The notes: generated by a model from the sequence alone, not told the origin. A DNA stretch of 64,000 nucleotides from Anaerolentibacter hominis (GCF_032380675.1 NZ_JAWDIX010000002.1:1-64000), one strand, 5' to 3'; shown: positions 32,965 to 42,668, counted from the stretch's first letter. Numbers and translations: made by a program.

Positions 32965-34821
32965 TTATTGCTGTTTTACAGTGAAACAATACCTGTTTTT
33001 ACCCTGCTGTTTTGCAAGATACATTGCCTGATCCGCACTTTGATAGAGCGTCCCGTAGCTGCTGCCGTCTTCAGGATAACAGGATATTCCAATGCTGCAT
33101 GAAATTCCTGCAGTGTGACCGGAACAGGTGATTCCGGCCAGGTTATCCAGCAGAGTTTCAGCTTTGACCACAGCAATATCATGATTTGAAGTGCCTGGCA
33201 TAAATACGGCGAATTCATCCCCTCCGATCCTTCCGATCAGATCACTCTTACGGAATACATTAACAAGAAAAATTCCAATTTCGTTCAGCACCTGATCTCC
33301 GGCAGCGTGGCCGTAGGTGTCATTTACGGTTTTAAAATTGTCTACATCAATCATGAAAAAGACACCGCTTTTTTCCGTTTGAAGTGCTTTTTGTACCCGC
33401 TGGCAAAAAGTACCTTTATTGTATAGGCCGGTAAGGGAATCCTGCTCGGATTGCTTCAGCAGACCCAGCTCCTTTTCTTTTTGCAAGCTGATATCGGTCA
33501 GTTTGCCAAGCAGAATGGCCGGCCGGCCGCCGCTCTCGTATATGACCTGATACTGACAGGAATACCAATGATATGTTTCATCTTCCATGAGAAACCTCAG
33601 TTCAGTCTGAGAAATCACTCCTTCTGCCGGCAGATTCTTAAGTATGAATGCTGTCTTCTCCCGATCCTGAGGATGCAGTCTGCCTGTGGGATTTAACTTA
33701 TCCTGCGGATGATAAATCTGATGGGAATCCAGATTCAGAAGCTTGGTGGCATTGGATGTAAATTCGATCGTATCCGTCTGATAATAGTACTCAAAAAGGA
33801 TTGTATCGGAAAAACTGGCCAGAGCGGCATAACGGGAATGTTCCAGCTCCAGTCTCCGCCACTGTCTGCGGACAATGCGATAAACCAGTATGCCCACCGC
33901 TGCTGTAATCAGAACCAGAATGACACCGGACCAAACCGTATTATTCAGAATCGTAGAAGAATGCAGGGCAACATCCCGGGCTTCTGTTACATTGAATATA
34001 TGCCACCCATTATAGCCCAGACTGGTAACGGAACAGTAAAAGGAAGCTTCCCCGCTGGTAAAGTGATAGGTATCTTCTTTATTTTCTGATATGGCCGCTT
34101 TGAGAAGTGCCGTATTCTGTTCTGAGACACCATTTTGCTGCAAAGCCTCATAGATATTCAGCTCCGGCAATGTGTCATCTGAGCCGTCATTACTCACATG
34201 AATCAGCTGGCCGTCTTGTTTCACCAGATAAGAATGTACGGACTCCCTGAAATATCCGGTCTGCAGTGTGCGTACCAACTGATCTGCCTTCATGACACTG
34301 CGCAGCACGCCCACGGTACGGCCGCTGTCTGTGGTGGGAACAGCGATACTGTAGTAGTAGTCCTTGCCGAGACGGTTTGAAAATCGGACTTCGGAGACAA
34401 TACTTTCCGCGCGGAGCAAACGATTATAGGTATCCAGTTCCGAGGCAGAGGAATTCTGCTGAAGAATGGTTTCATAAAGATTTTCCATGGTGATATAGTT
34501 GATGGTATACTGGCCGTTCTGCCGTTTGTTGATCACATTCAGATAATCGGCTATCCACGATTCCAGTGGACCGTGTGAACTGGTCTCTGCCATAACAGCG
34601 ATCGCCTGCAAGGTTCCCTGGATATCTTGTATGGTTGAAACAACCTCCTGTTTCTGACTGACCGTATACGCGGTCAGATTTTCTTTGATTAAAACATCGA
34701 ATTCTTCATTGATTTTTCTGCGGTAGTGGAAAAACAGAGTCATAATACTGAAGCTGAGCAAAAGAACACAGAATAGGATTAAGAGAATGGTCTTCCTGGG
34801 ATATTTCATTTTCTGATTCAA
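32965..34821 (-). CDS. Membrane diguanylate cyclase with Cache sensor, PAS and GGDEF domains
   Basis: Makes the second messenger c-di-GMP from two GTP. The 618-residue protein has an N-terminal helix (TILLILFCVLLLSFSIMTLFF), a large extracytoplasmic region to about residue 290 with the pattern of a double-Cache ligand-binding domain, a second helix (VWSGVILVLITAAVGILVY), a PAS-like domain (about 325-445) and a GGDEF domain (about 450-618). The active site is RIGGDEFAVF, intact, and DSLTGLYNKGTF marks the start of the domain. I prefer the TTG at 34821 behind GGGAGGAG; an ATG at 34809 is the alternative. It stands alone between the two ABC modules on the opposite strand. Confidence 0.92.
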   Translation of the reverse strand: MNQKMKYPRKTILLILFCVLLLSFSIMTLFFHYRRKINEEFDVLIKENLTAYTVSQKQEVVSTIQDIQGTLQAIAVMAETSSHGPLESWIADYLNVINKRQNGQYTINYITMENLYETILQQNSSASELDTYNRLLRAESIVSEVRFSNRLGKDYYYSIAVPTTDSGRTVGVLRSVMKADQLVRTLQTGYFRESVHSYLVKQDGQLIHVSNDGSDDTLPELNIYEALQQNGVSEQNTALLKAAISENKEDTYHFTSGEASFYCSVTSLGYNGWHIFNVTEARDVALHSSTILNNTVWSGVILVLITAAVGILVYRIVRRQWRRLELEHSRYAALASFSDTILFEYYYQTDTIEFTSNATKLLNLDSHQIYHPQDKLNPTGRLHPQDREKTAFILKNLPAEGVISQTELRFLMEDETYHWYSCQYQVIYESGGRPAILLGKLTDISLQKEKELGLLKQSEQDSLTGLYNKGTFCQRVQKALQTEKSGVFFMIDVDNFKTVNDTYGHAAGDQVLNEIGIFLVNVFRKSDLIGRIGGDEFAVFMPGTSNHDIAVVKAETLLDNLAGITCSGHTAGISCSIGISCYPEDGSSYGTLYQSADQAMYLAKQQGKNRYCFTVKQQ

Positions 34822-34926
34822 TATACCTCTCCTCCCAGTAACAGATTTTATGCAGTAAGACAAATTTCCTCTGCACTTAAAGTTTATTATATTTCTCAGT
34901 TAAATTCAATGTAAACTAAGAAAGTG

Positions 34927-34936
34927 GTTCGCGAAC
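34927..34936. promoter_or_regulatory. Short palindrome in the divergent region before module 2
   Basis: GTTCGCGAAC is a perfect 10-base palindrome in the 266-base gap between the diguanylate cyclase (minus) and the module 2 response regulator (plus). It could be a shared operator. The rest of the gap is AT-rich without a clear element. Confidence 0.3.
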
Positions 34937-35087
34937 GGATGAGAACTATTTTTGTTAATGTTTGTATGGAATACCTGGCTTGTATAGTTCTGCTGAAATA
35001 AATATAATAAAGTTAACTGTTTTATTTGTAAGTATCAGAATATAAATCGGAAGCGGGCAGAAGAGAAGAAAAGGATGGTGGACATAA

Positions 35088-35774
35088 ATGAGACGAATAC
35101 TTTTGGTTGAGGACGACAAGGCAATCGCTAAAAATCTGGTGCTTTTGCTCCGATCGGAGGGATTTATGGTCACCCATGCTTCCGCCCGGCGTGAAGCCGT
35201 TGCACTGCTTGCAAAGGATCAATTCGATCTGGCACTTGTTGACATTTCACTGCCGGATGGAAATGGATTTACTGTTTATACGGAAATCAAAGAGAAGGGG
35301 GATATTCCCGTTATCTTTGTAACAGCTTTCGGGGATGAGGCAAGTGTAGTTACGGGACTTAATATGGGGGCAGATGACTATGTCATAAAGCCCTTTCGTC
35401 CCCGTGAATTAATTGCCAGAATCAATACTGCCCTGCGTAAAATCGGAGGGCGGGGAAACGTTTTTGAAATCCGCGGACTTTCCGTCGATACATCAAGCGG
35501 CGTTGTGAAGAAAGAAGGGGGCGAGATTCCGCTTTCTGCCCTGGAATACCGTCTGCTTCTGGTATTTGTGAACAACCCGAAACAGATAATTACAAGGAGC
35601 AGGCTTCTGGATGAATTGTGGGACGCGGCGGGTGAATTTGTCAATGACAATACGTTAACTGTATACATCAAACGCCTGCGGGAGAAGATAGAGAACGATC
35701 CGGCCAATCCGCAGATTATACTGACTGTCCGGGGAACCGGATACAAATTGGGGGATGGCTATGCTTCGAAATAG
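35088..35774 (+). CDS. OmpR-family response regulator, module 2
   Basis: A 228-residue regulator. The receiver has the acidic pair in RILLVEDDKAI, phosphoacceptor Asp in LALVDISLPD and Lys in DYVIKPFRP; the winged helix includes LSALEYRLLLVFVNNPKQ and VNDNTLTVYIKRLREK. It overlaps the kinase gene by 14-20 bases. Its sequence differs clearly from the module 1 regulator, so the two modules are not a recent duplication. Confidence 0.93.
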   Translation: MRRILLVEDDKAIAKNLVLLLRSEGFMVTHASARREAVALLAKDQFDLALVDISLPDGNGFTVYTEIKEKGDIPVIFVTAFGDEASVVTGLNMGADDYVIKPFRPRELIARINTALRKIGGRGNVFEIRGLSVDTSSGVVKKEGGEIPLSALEYRLLLVFVNNPKQIITRSRLLDELWDAAGEFVNDNTLTVYIKRLREKIENDPANPQIILTVRGTGYKLGDGYASK

Positions 35775-36750
35775 AGAATTCCGGCAGTTTGCCGTTATGT
35801 TTATCGTTATGTCAGCAATAGCTGTAACAGCGGGTTTTATAATCAGCTGGCCGGCAGGAATACTTAATGCTTCTTTTGCCGTGGCATCTGGCACGGCGGT
35901 TTTCCTGTTTAACAGGGCACGTTATCAAAATATTGCCCAGATTTCCAGTCAGATTGATCTTGTACTTCATAATGTTGACCGCATCTATATAGGAGAAGAG
36001 GAAGAGGGCGAATTGTCTATCCTGCGCAGCGAGATAACGAAAATGACACTGCGCATCCGGGAACAGAATGAAGCGCTGAAAAAGGAAAAGGAACATCTGT
36101 CCGACTCCCTTGCCGATATAGCCCATCAGCTGCGGACTCCCCTTACATCAGCAAATTTAATATTATCACTGATGGGCAGCAGCCCGGATGAGCATGAGCG
36201 GAAAACACTGGCCCGTGAAATAGAAGAGCTTCTTTTGCATATGGACTGGCTGCTGACATCCCTGCTTAAATTATCCCGACTGGATGCAGGCATAGTGGTA
36301 TTTCAGAAGGAGCGTATTGATGCGGACAGCCTGATCAGGACTTCACTTCGTCCGCTGCTGATCCCAATGGAACTGCATGAGATTGAGGTAATAACTGCCG
36401 TGCCGGCGGGAATTGAGATTTGGGGTGATTCCGGCTGGCTTTCCGAAGCAATTCAAAATATCCTCAAAAACTGTATGGAAAGCGCTGGCGATCGGGGTAA
36501 GATCGAGATCAGCGGTACCGATAATCCGCTGTTTGCCGAGATTACCATCCATGACAGCGGACCGGGTTTTCAAACGGAAGATCTGTCCCGGCTGTTTGAG
36601 CGGTTTTATCGCGGTAAGAATACGGACACCGCAGGTTATGGCATCGGACTGGCTCTGTGCAGGATGATTATAACACGGCAGGGCGGAACAATTACTGCCA
36701 AAAACCATCCTCTGGGCGGGGCGGCTTTTACTGTCCGTTTGCCAAAGTGA
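35761..36750 (+). CDS. Sensor histidine kinase, module 2
   Basis: A 329-residue kinase with two closely spaced transmembrane helices (about 9-29 and 33-50) and no extracellular sensor domain. The H-box is DIAHQLRTPLTSANLIL; the ATPase domain shows IQNILKNCMESAGDRG (N box), IHDSGPGFQTEDLSRLF (G1/F) and GYGIGLALCRMII (G2). I prefer ATG 35761 with GGGGG at 35750-35754; ATG 35755 in the same frame is possible. With the upstream regulator and the ABC genes 83 bases downstream it forms a complete transporter-sensing module. Confidence 0.92.
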   Translation: MLRNREFRQFAVMFIVMSAIAVTAGFIISWPAGILNASFAVASGTAVFLFNRARYQNIAQISSQIDLVLHNVDRIYIGEEEEGELSILRSEITKMTLRIREQNEALKKEKEHLSDSLADIAHQLRTPLTSANLILSLMGSSPDEHERKTLAREIEELLLHMDWLLTSLLKLSRLDAGIVVFQKERIDADSLIRTSLRPLLIPMELHEIEVITAVPAGIEIWGDSGWLSEAIQNILKNCMESAGDRGKIEISGTDNPLFAEITIHDSGPGFQTEDLSRLFERFYRGKNTDTAGYGIGLALCRMIITRQGGTITAKNHPLGGAAFTVRLPK

Positions 36751-36832
36751 CAGATCTTTCACCTGAAAGTCACCGGGATGTAAGTTTAATGCTCTATTAT
36801 ATAGGGAAACCATGGGAAAGGAGGCTCATATA

Positions 36833-37522
36833 ATGGAGCTTTTAAGGATTGAAAACTTATGTAAGGTGTATGGCAAAGAAGAAAATCAGGTTACTGCGCT
36901 TGACAACATTTCACTGACAATTGAAAAGGGGGAGTTTACCGCTATTATTGGCTCCTCGGGTTCCGGAAAATCGACTCTGCTGCACATTATCGGGGGTGTG
37001 GATGTTCCGACCAGCGGAAAGGTATATCTGGACGGACAGGACGTTTACGCCCAGAACAATGAAAAACTGGCTATTTTCCGCAGGAGGCAGGTTGGCTTGA
37101 TTTATCAGTTTCACAATCTTATTCCTACTTTAAATGTGGTGGAAAATATCACGCTGCCGGTCCTGATGGACAAGAGAAAGGTCAATGAAGAGAGACTGAA
37201 TGAGCTGCTGGATCTGCTTGGACTGAAAGACCGGCAGGCCCATCTGCCCAACCAGCTTTCCGGAGGTCAGCAGCAGCGTGTATCTATCGGCCGTGCTCTG
37301 ATGAATGCACCTCAGGTTATGCTTGCCGATGAACCGACGGGCAGCCTGGACAGCCGGAACGGCCATGAGATTGTTAATCTGCTCAAACTGAGCAACAAAA
37401 AATATGGTCAGACTCTTATACTTGTCACACATGATGAAAACATAGCACTGCAGGCAGATCGTATTATCGGTATTTCAGACGGCAGAATAGTGCGTGATGA
37501 GAGGCTGGTGGTCCGGTCATGA
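36833..37522 (+). CDS. ABC transporter ATP-binding protein, module 2
   Basis: A 229-residue MacB/LolD-type ATPase: Walker A GSSGSGKST, Q-loop LIYQFHNLIP, signature LSGGQQQRVSIGRAL, Walker B VMLADEPTGSLD. AAAGGAGG at 36817-36824 supports the ATG at 36833. The stop overlaps the permease start by four bases (ATGA), so the two are translationally coupled. Energises the permease that follows. Confidence 0.94.
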   Translation: MELLRIENLCKVYGKEENQVTALDNISLTIEKGEFTAIIGSSGSGKSTLLHIIGGVDVPTSGKVYLDGQDVYAQNNEKLAIFRRRQVGLIYQFHNLIPTLNVVENITLPVLMDKRKVNEERLNELLDLLGLKDRQAHLPNQLSGGQQQRVSIGRALMNAPQVMLADEPTGSLDSRNGHEIVNLLKLSNKKYGQTLILVTHDENIALQADRIIGISDGRIVRDERLVVRS

Positions 37523-40101
37523 ATATATTTCATAAAACAGCTCTGCAGAGCATGAAAAAGAGCCGTACGCGTACGATTGTAACAATAATAGGGGTTATCC
37601 TGTCCGCCGCTATGATTACGGCGGTTGCTACTTTTACGATATCCCTGCAAAACTATATGGTGGAGGATGCAGCCGTGAGATACGGCGACTGGCATGTGGA
37701 ATTTCTGGATGTCAATTCCTCTTTTGTTCAGGAACGGTCCGTGGACCCTAAAGCTGCGGATACAGCCTCATTTCAAAATATTGGGTATGCCCAACTGATA
37801 GACGGTAAAAACCCTGACAAGCCGTACCTGTTTATAGCTGGATTTGGCAGGGAAGCATTTGAGAAGCTGCCTGTCAATCTTGTGAGCGGCAGGCTGCCTC
37901 AAAACAGCGGAGAAATATTAATCCCGGCACATGTGGCGGCAAACGGCGGCGTGAAATTTTCTGTGGGTGATACGCTTACTCTTGCTGTGGGAAACCGAAT
38001 GGACAATACGAAAATTCTTGGTCAGCATGATCCTTATATGTCCGGGGATACGGAGGGGAAAGAGGGAGAAAAACTTGAACCGAAAGCAGACAAAACCTAC
38101 ACGGTGGTCGGTATTTGTGAAAGGCCTGGATTCGAGGAATATTCGGCGCCCGGCTATACCCTGATCACGGCAGAAGATCCGGCTGAGCTGGTTGACAGCT
38201 TCAGCGTATTCGTGAAGCTGCCAGATCCACGGGGAGTCCGTTCCTATGCTGATAAAACAGCTGCAGGGCATAACTATGTCTTTAATGATAATGTCCTGCG
38301 TTTCATGGGGTTGTCGGATGACAAAATATTTAACACACTTTTGTACTCAGTTGGGTTTATTTTGGTCGCCCTGATTATGACCGGCTCCGTATTCTTAATT
38401 TATAATTCTTTTAATATTTCCCTGAATGAACGTACAAGACAGTTCGGGATACTCTCTTCTGTGGGAGCTACAGCGAAGCAGCTGCGCAATTCAGTTCTGT
38501 TTGAGGGGCTCTGTATCGGCGTGATCGGCATACCGATCGGCATCATTGCCGGTATTGGAAGTATCAGCCTGGTGATATCCTTTGTGGCAGGAAATTTCAG
38601 TAATCTTCTCAACAGTACGGTCCCCCTAACCCTGAAAATATCACCCGCCGCAACCGCAGCCGCAGCCGTAGTTGCAGTGATTACAATCCTGATTTCTGCG
38701 TATATTCCGGCAAAGAAAGCTGCAAATACGCCTGTGATGGAGTGTATCCGCCAGACCAACGAGGTGAAAGTGGACGCCGGGACTGTGAAAACTTCCAGGA
38801 CTGCACAGCGTATTTACGGGCTGGAAGGAACGCTGGCATTAAAAAACTTTAAGCGAAATAAGAAGCGGTATCGCAGTATTGTGCTGTCACTCACACTGAG
38901 TGTTGTGCTTTTTGTTGCAGGAAGTACATTCAGTGCTAATTTAAAGCAGGCAGCACAACAGGGTGTTGTGGACAGCGACTTTGATATCATGTTTACCACC
39001 CATGATATGGAAGAAAGTGAGCTGTTCCAGTTATATGAGAAACTGCAGACCGCGGACGGAGTTTATGAAAGTTCTTATCAGGCGATTTCTGAATACACAT
39101 GTACCGTGCAGACGGAGAAGCTTTCGGAGGCTTACCGGAATGCCGGCGGCTTGAATCTGACAGATGAAACGACAGATCTTCTGTTGGATATTCAGTTTGT
39201 TGAAGACCGTGTATTTCTGGATTTTATTCAAAGCCTGGGATTATCTCCTAAGGACTACACCGGGAAGAATGCCGGGATGATAGCTGTAGCCAAAGATAAA
39301 GATGTGAATAAAGATGGGGAAAACGTGTTAATCGACATGTTTACAGACCGTTCCATAAATATTTTGGTTACTCCTGGTACAGACGGCGGGGAGAAAAAGG
39401 AGCAGGGACAAAATATAAACCTGACCCTTGTAGATACTATACCGGTTGATACGCTACCCAGGGACCCCTCCGAGGTAAAACAGTACGTTTTTATGGTGGT
39501 CGCACCCTATCAGCAAAAAGAAAAATTTGATAGTCCGTCTGCCCGCACAGAACTGGGTTTAACCTTCTTGTCGGAGAGCCCCTCACAGTCGGCAGATGAG
39601 ATGGAAGGGATGATTGAGGAGACGGGGATTACTGCTGACTATGCTTTTTACAATGTGCACAAAATTATGGAACAGAACCGGAATATCCTATTCGTGGTAA
39701 ATGTATTTACCTATGTTTTTGTTATCATGATCTCATTGATTGGGGCCGCCAATGTATTCAACACAATTTCCACTAATATCAGGCTTAGGAGAAGAGAACT
39801 TGCCATGCTCCGGTCTGTGGGAATGTCGGAGCGGGACTTTCAGAAAATGATGAATTTTGAGTGTGCCTTTTATGGCATGCGGACATTGGCGTTCGGAATT
39901 CCTGCCGCAGGTATTCTCTCCTGGCTGATTGTTACAGGCTTTAACGCCGGAGGGGCAGAAATTGAATATTTGTTCCCATGGAGCAGTATAGGAATCAGTG
40001 TGCTTGGTGTGTTATTTATTGTATTTATCACCATGCTGTATGCCGTCCGCCGCATAAAAAGAGAGAATATTATTGATGCCCTTCGGGATGATATGACCTG
40101 A
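37519..40101 (+). CDS. FtsX-family ABC permease, module 2
   Basis: An 860-residue permease with two FtsX halves, each with one helix, a large extracytoplasmic domain and a three-helix block (about 273-405 and 735-850). Coupling motifs are TRQFGILSSVGATAKQLRN and RELAMLRSVGMSERDFQKMM. The second extracytoplasmic domain contains VAKDKDVNKDGENVLIDMF, with a D-x-N-x-D-G calcium-loop-like pattern. Same architecture as the module 1 permease but diverged. Likely senses and handles an extracellular peptide or lipid together with the module 2 kinase. Confidence 0.92.
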   Translation: MNIFHKTALQSMKKSRTRTIVTIIGVILSAAMITAVATFTISLQNYMVEDAAVRYGDWHVEFLDVNSSFVQERSVDPKAADTASFQNIGYAQLIDGKNPDKPYLFIAGFGREAFEKLPVNLVSGRLPQNSGEILIPAHVAANGGVKFSVGDTLTLAVGNRMDNTKILGQHDPYMSGDTEGKEGEKLEPKADKTYTVVGICERPGFEEYSAPGYTLITAEDPAELVDSFSVFVKLPDPRGVRSYADKTAAGHNYVFNDNVLRFMGLSDDKIFNTLLYSVGFILVALIMTGSVFLIYNSFNISLNERTRQFGILSSVGATAKQLRNSVLFEGLCIGVIGIPIGIIAGIGSISLVISFVAGNFSNLLNSTVPLTLKISPAATAAAAVVAVITILISAYIPAKKAANTPVMECIRQTNEVKVDAGTVKTSRTAQRIYGLEGTLALKNFKRNKKRYRSIVLSLTLSVVLFVAGSTFSANLKQAAQQGVVDSDFDIMFTTHDMEESELFQLYEKLQTADGVYESSYQAISEYTCTVQTEKLSEAYRNAGGLNLTDETTDLLLDIQFVEDRVFLDFIQSLGLSPKDYTGKNAGMIAVAKDKDVNKDGENVLIDMFTDRSINILVTPGTDGGEKKEQGQNINLTLVDTIPVDTLPRDPSEVKQYVFMVVAPYQQKEKFDSPSARTELGLTFLSESPSQSADEMEGMIEETGITADYAFYNVHKIMEQNRNILFVVNVFTYVFVIMISLIGAANVFNTISTNIRLRRRELAMLRSVGMSERDFQKMMNFECAFYGMRTLAFGIPAAGILSWLIVTGFNAGGAEIEYLFPWSSIGISVLGVLFIVFITMLYAVRRIKRENIIDALRDDMT

Positions 40102-40205
40102 TTGAAAAACGGGTCGTTCACGAATTCTCCCCTTTTATAAATAAAGGAAATATAGTATGATAAGGGATAAGAAGAAGTTGAAAAATGGAAGCCGGAGGAT
40201 GATCT

Positions 40206-41012
40206 ATGAGCTACAGGATGCTTGTGTTGGATATTGATGGAACCCTTACTAACTCGGAAAAAATCATTACGGAAAAAACCAGAGCCGCGCTGATCCGTGC
40301 GCAGAAGGCGGGACTGAAAGTCGTTCTGGCTTCCGGAAGGCCTACCTATGGAGTAAAAGATCTGGCCAAACAACTGGAAATGGACCGTTACGGCGGGTTT
40401 ATTCTTTCCTATAATGGGGGGAAAATTGTGGACTGCCGGAGCGGAGAAGTGATTTTCAGAAAGGTAATTCCCCAGAGTCGGATAAAGGATGTTTGCCGTC
40501 TGGCGAAAGAGCATCAGGTGGCGCTGGTGACCTATGAGGCCGATCAGGTTATTGCCACGGATGCAGAGGATCAGTATGTCAGGCTGGAGGCATGGAATAA
40601 CAAGATGGAGCCGATTCTGATTCCGGATATGGAAGCTTATATTCGTTTTCCGGTAGTCAAGTTCATGATGGTTGCAGAGGGAGATTACCTTGCCGACGTG
40701 GAGATAAAAGTGAAAGAGGCGCTGGGAGCAGGCTTCAGTGTCTATCGTTCAGAGCCGTATTTCCTGGAGATTATGGCGGAAAATATTGATAAAGCCCAGT
40801 CTCTGGCTACCCTGCTGGCTCACCTGGGGCTGACCAAGGAGGAGATGATCTGCTGCGGCGACGGTTTGAACGATCTGACGATGATACGTTTCGCCGGGCT
40901 GGGCGTGGCCATGGAGAATGCGGCGGATTGTGTCCGGGAGGCGGCTGATTTTATAACGCGCTCCAATGATGAAGATGGTATTGCCTATGTAGTGGAACGG
41001 TTTATTCAATAG
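40206..41012 (+). CDS. Cof-type HAD-IIB family phosphatase
   Basis: A 268-residue haloacid-dehalogenase hydrolase that removes phosphate from a sugar phosphate, phosphorylated cofactor or similar. Motif I is LVLDIDGTLTN (nucleophile Asp), motif II LASGRPTYG, motif III the Lys region, and motif IV CCGDGLNDLTMI; the large C2B cap lies between motifs II and III (about 85-190). GGAGG at 40194-40198 precedes the ATG. Substrate not readable from sequence. Its neighbour aroD follows 38 bases later. Confidence 0.92.
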   Translation: MSYRMLVLDIDGTLTNSEKIITEKTRAALIRAQKAGLKVVLASGRPTYGVKDLAKQLEMDRYGGFILSYNGGKIVDCRSGEVIFRKVIPQSRIKDVCRLAKEHQVALVTYEADQVIATDAEDQYVRLEAWNNKMEPILIPDMEAYIRFPVVKFMMVAEGDYLADVEIKVKEALGAGFSVYRSEPYFLEIMAENIDKAQSLATLLAHLGLTKEEMICCGDGLNDLTMIRFAGLGVAMENAADCVREAADFITRSNDEDGIAYVVERFIQ

Positions 41013-41050
41013 AGTGATGATGGAAAACGAACGGCAAAGGAGGTAAAAAG

Positions 41051-41830
41051 GTGAACAGGACAATTGTCGAGGTTCGGGGTATACGGATCGGAGAAGGAAG
41101 ACCGAAGATTTGTGTTCCTCTGACCGGTGAGAATGAGGCGGCTCTGCTGGAAGAGATTGCTGCGGTGGACAGAAGCTGTACAGATCTGCTTGAGTGGAGA
41201 GCGGACTGCTTCGGAGGGTACCAGGATAGCACAGCCGTACTGGCGGTATTAAAGAAATTAAGAGAGGCTGCGGGCAGCATGCCGCTGATTTTTACGTTCC
41301 GCTCCAGGGAGGAGGGCGGCAGCGCGGAACTTTCCATGGCAGGTTATATGAATCTGTACAAGGAAATTATTCCCTCAGAGCTTGCTGATATCGTGGATAT
41401 AGAATATTCCCTGGGCGATGAGTACGCGTCGGAGCTTCTGTGGCTGGCCCGGCGGCACAATGTAGTTACAATTCTGTCCAGCCATAACTTTGAGCAGACA
41501 GGAAAACGTATACTTTTGATGGAGCGCCTTCATGAGATGCAGATTCTGGGCGGAGATATTTTAAAGCTGGCGGTGATGCCGAAAGAGGCAGGTGACGTTC
41601 TGACCCTGATGAGAGTAACCTTTGAGATGTCGGAGTATTATGCACGGGGACCGATCGTGACGATGTCCATGTCACAGGTGGGCACGGTCAGCCGCCTCTG
41701 CGGGGAGGTGTTTGGTTCTGCTATAACCTTTGCCAGCGGCGTGCGTGCTTCCGCGCCCGGACAGATCCCGGCGGATAAACTGAAGGTCTGCCTGGATGTA
41801 CTGCACATGGACGGCGGCCGGAATGATTAA
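41051..41830 (+). CDS. aroD: Type I 3-dehydroquinate dehydratase
   Basis: Third step of the shikimate pathway: converts 3-dehydroquinate to 3-dehydroshikimate through a Schiff base. The 259-residue TIM-barrel protein shows the substrate-binding start KICVPLTGENEAALLEE, LLEWRADCF, the catalytic His in TILSSHNFEQTG and the Schiff-base Lys in DILKLAVMPKEAGD. The start is GTG at 41051 with AAAGGAGG at 41037-41044. It overlaps queH by eight bases. Confidence 0.95.
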   Translation: MNRTIVEVRGIRIGEGRPKICVPLTGENEAALLEEIAAVDRSCTDLLEWRADCFGGYQDSTAVLAVLKKLREAAGSMPLIFTFRSREEGGSAELSMAGYMNLYKEIIPSELADIVDIEYSLGDEYASELLWLARRHNVVTILSSHNFEQTGKRILLMERLHEMQILGGDILKLAVMPKEAGDVLTLMRVTFEMSEYYARGPIVTMSMSQVGTVSRLCGEVFGSAITFASGVRASAPGQIPADKLKVCLDVLHMDGGRND

Positions 41831-42512
41831 GGAGAATTATCAGAAATCACTGGATGAAGTAATCAGGCAGGCACAGGAGGAAGGGCGTGTTCCGACGCTT
41901 CTGCTCCATGCCTGCTGTGCTCCCTGCTCCAGTTACTGTCTGGAATATCTGAGTGAGTATTTCAGGATCACCATTGACTTTTATAATCCCAATATTGCAC
42001 CGGAGGCAGAGTACCGGAAACGTGCCGAAGAGCTGAAACGTCTGATCGGTGCAATGGACGTAACGTATCCGGTGGAATTTACGGAAGGGGACTATGATTC
42101 GGGCTCCTTTTTTCAGATGGCAAAGGGGATGGAAGAGCTTGCGGAAGGCGGGGAGAGATGCTTTGCATGCTACAGGCTGCGGCTGGGACAGGCGGCGCAG
42201 AGGGCTCAGGCGGGCGGATATGATTATTTCACCACTACTCTGACGATCAGTCCCCTGAAAAATGCGGACAAGCTAAATGAGATCGGCCGGGAAATGGCAG
42301 AGCAGTATGGCGTGAAATGGCTGCCCTCTGACTTTAAGAAGAAGGGCGGATATCAGCGCTCGATAGAGCTGTCAAGAATCTATGACCTCTACAGGCAGAA
42401 TTACTGCGGCTGTGTCTTTTCAAGAATGCAGAGAGAACGGGAAGAAAAGGAACGGCTGAGCCGGCATGGGCAAGAAGGCTTGCAGGACCTGCCAAAGAAA
42501 GATATAATGTAA
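41823..42512 (+). CDS. queH: Epoxyqueuosine reductase QueH
   Basis: Catalyses the last step of queuosine synthesis on tRNA, reducing epoxyqueuosine; QueH is the non-orthologous replacement of QueG common in anaerobes. The 229-residue protein (formerly DUF208) has the metal-binding cysteines in LLLHACCAPCSSYC (Cys31, 32, 35), then CFACYRLRLGQAAQ and NYCGC, which complete the Fe-S and metal ligand set. The ATG lies inside the end of aroD, with only a poor ribosome site, so translation is probably coupled. Two tandem 65-base repeats follow directly after the stop. Confidence 0.93.
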   Translation: MIKENYQKSLDEVIRQAQEEGRVPTLLLHACCAPCSSYCLEYLSEYFRITIDFYNPNIAPEAEYRKRAEELKRLIGAMDVTYPVEFTEGDYDSGSFFQMAKGMEELAEGGERCFACYRLRLGQAAQRAQAGGYDYFTTTLTISPLKNADKLNEIGREMAEQYGVKWLPSDFKKKGGYQRSIELSRIYDLYRQNYCGCVFSRMQREREEKERLSRHGQEGLQDLPKKDIM

Positions 42513-42644
42513 ACTAGATTAGCAAAGCTAAGCTAGTTTAGCTTCTCGTTTTGCAGGCAAAATGAGAAGGACCTCGTATGAGCTTAGCAAAGCTAAGCTA
42601 GTTTAGCTTCTCGCTTTGCAAGGCAAAATGAGAAGGACCCCGTA
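42511..42644 (+). repeat. Tandem 65-base repeat, each unit with two hairpins
   Basis: Unit 1 (42519-42578) and unit 2 (42584-42644) are about 95% identical. Each has a first hairpin with TTAGC-AAA-GCTAA at its core (extended by AAACTAG/CTAGTTT in copy 1, 42511-42539, and by AGC/GCT in copy 2, 42581-42599). Each then has a 12-base stem, CTTCTC-TTTTG with CAAAA-GAGAAG (copy 1: 42542-42569). The repeat begins at the queH stop and ends 25 bases before the sulfatase start. It could be a processing or stability element, or a mobile intergenic repeat. Confidence 0.75.
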
Positions 42645-42668
42645 AGGGAATAAAAATGAGGTGGGCGA

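Noticed and set aside
37519..40101. Recent duplication of the 27769-32902 module
   Set aside because: Same gene order, but regulators, kinases, ATPases and permeases differ throughout; better explained by old divergence or separate acquisition.
42511..42644. CRISPR array
   Set aside because: Only two units, directly adjacent without spacers, with internal hairpins; no cas genes in the window.
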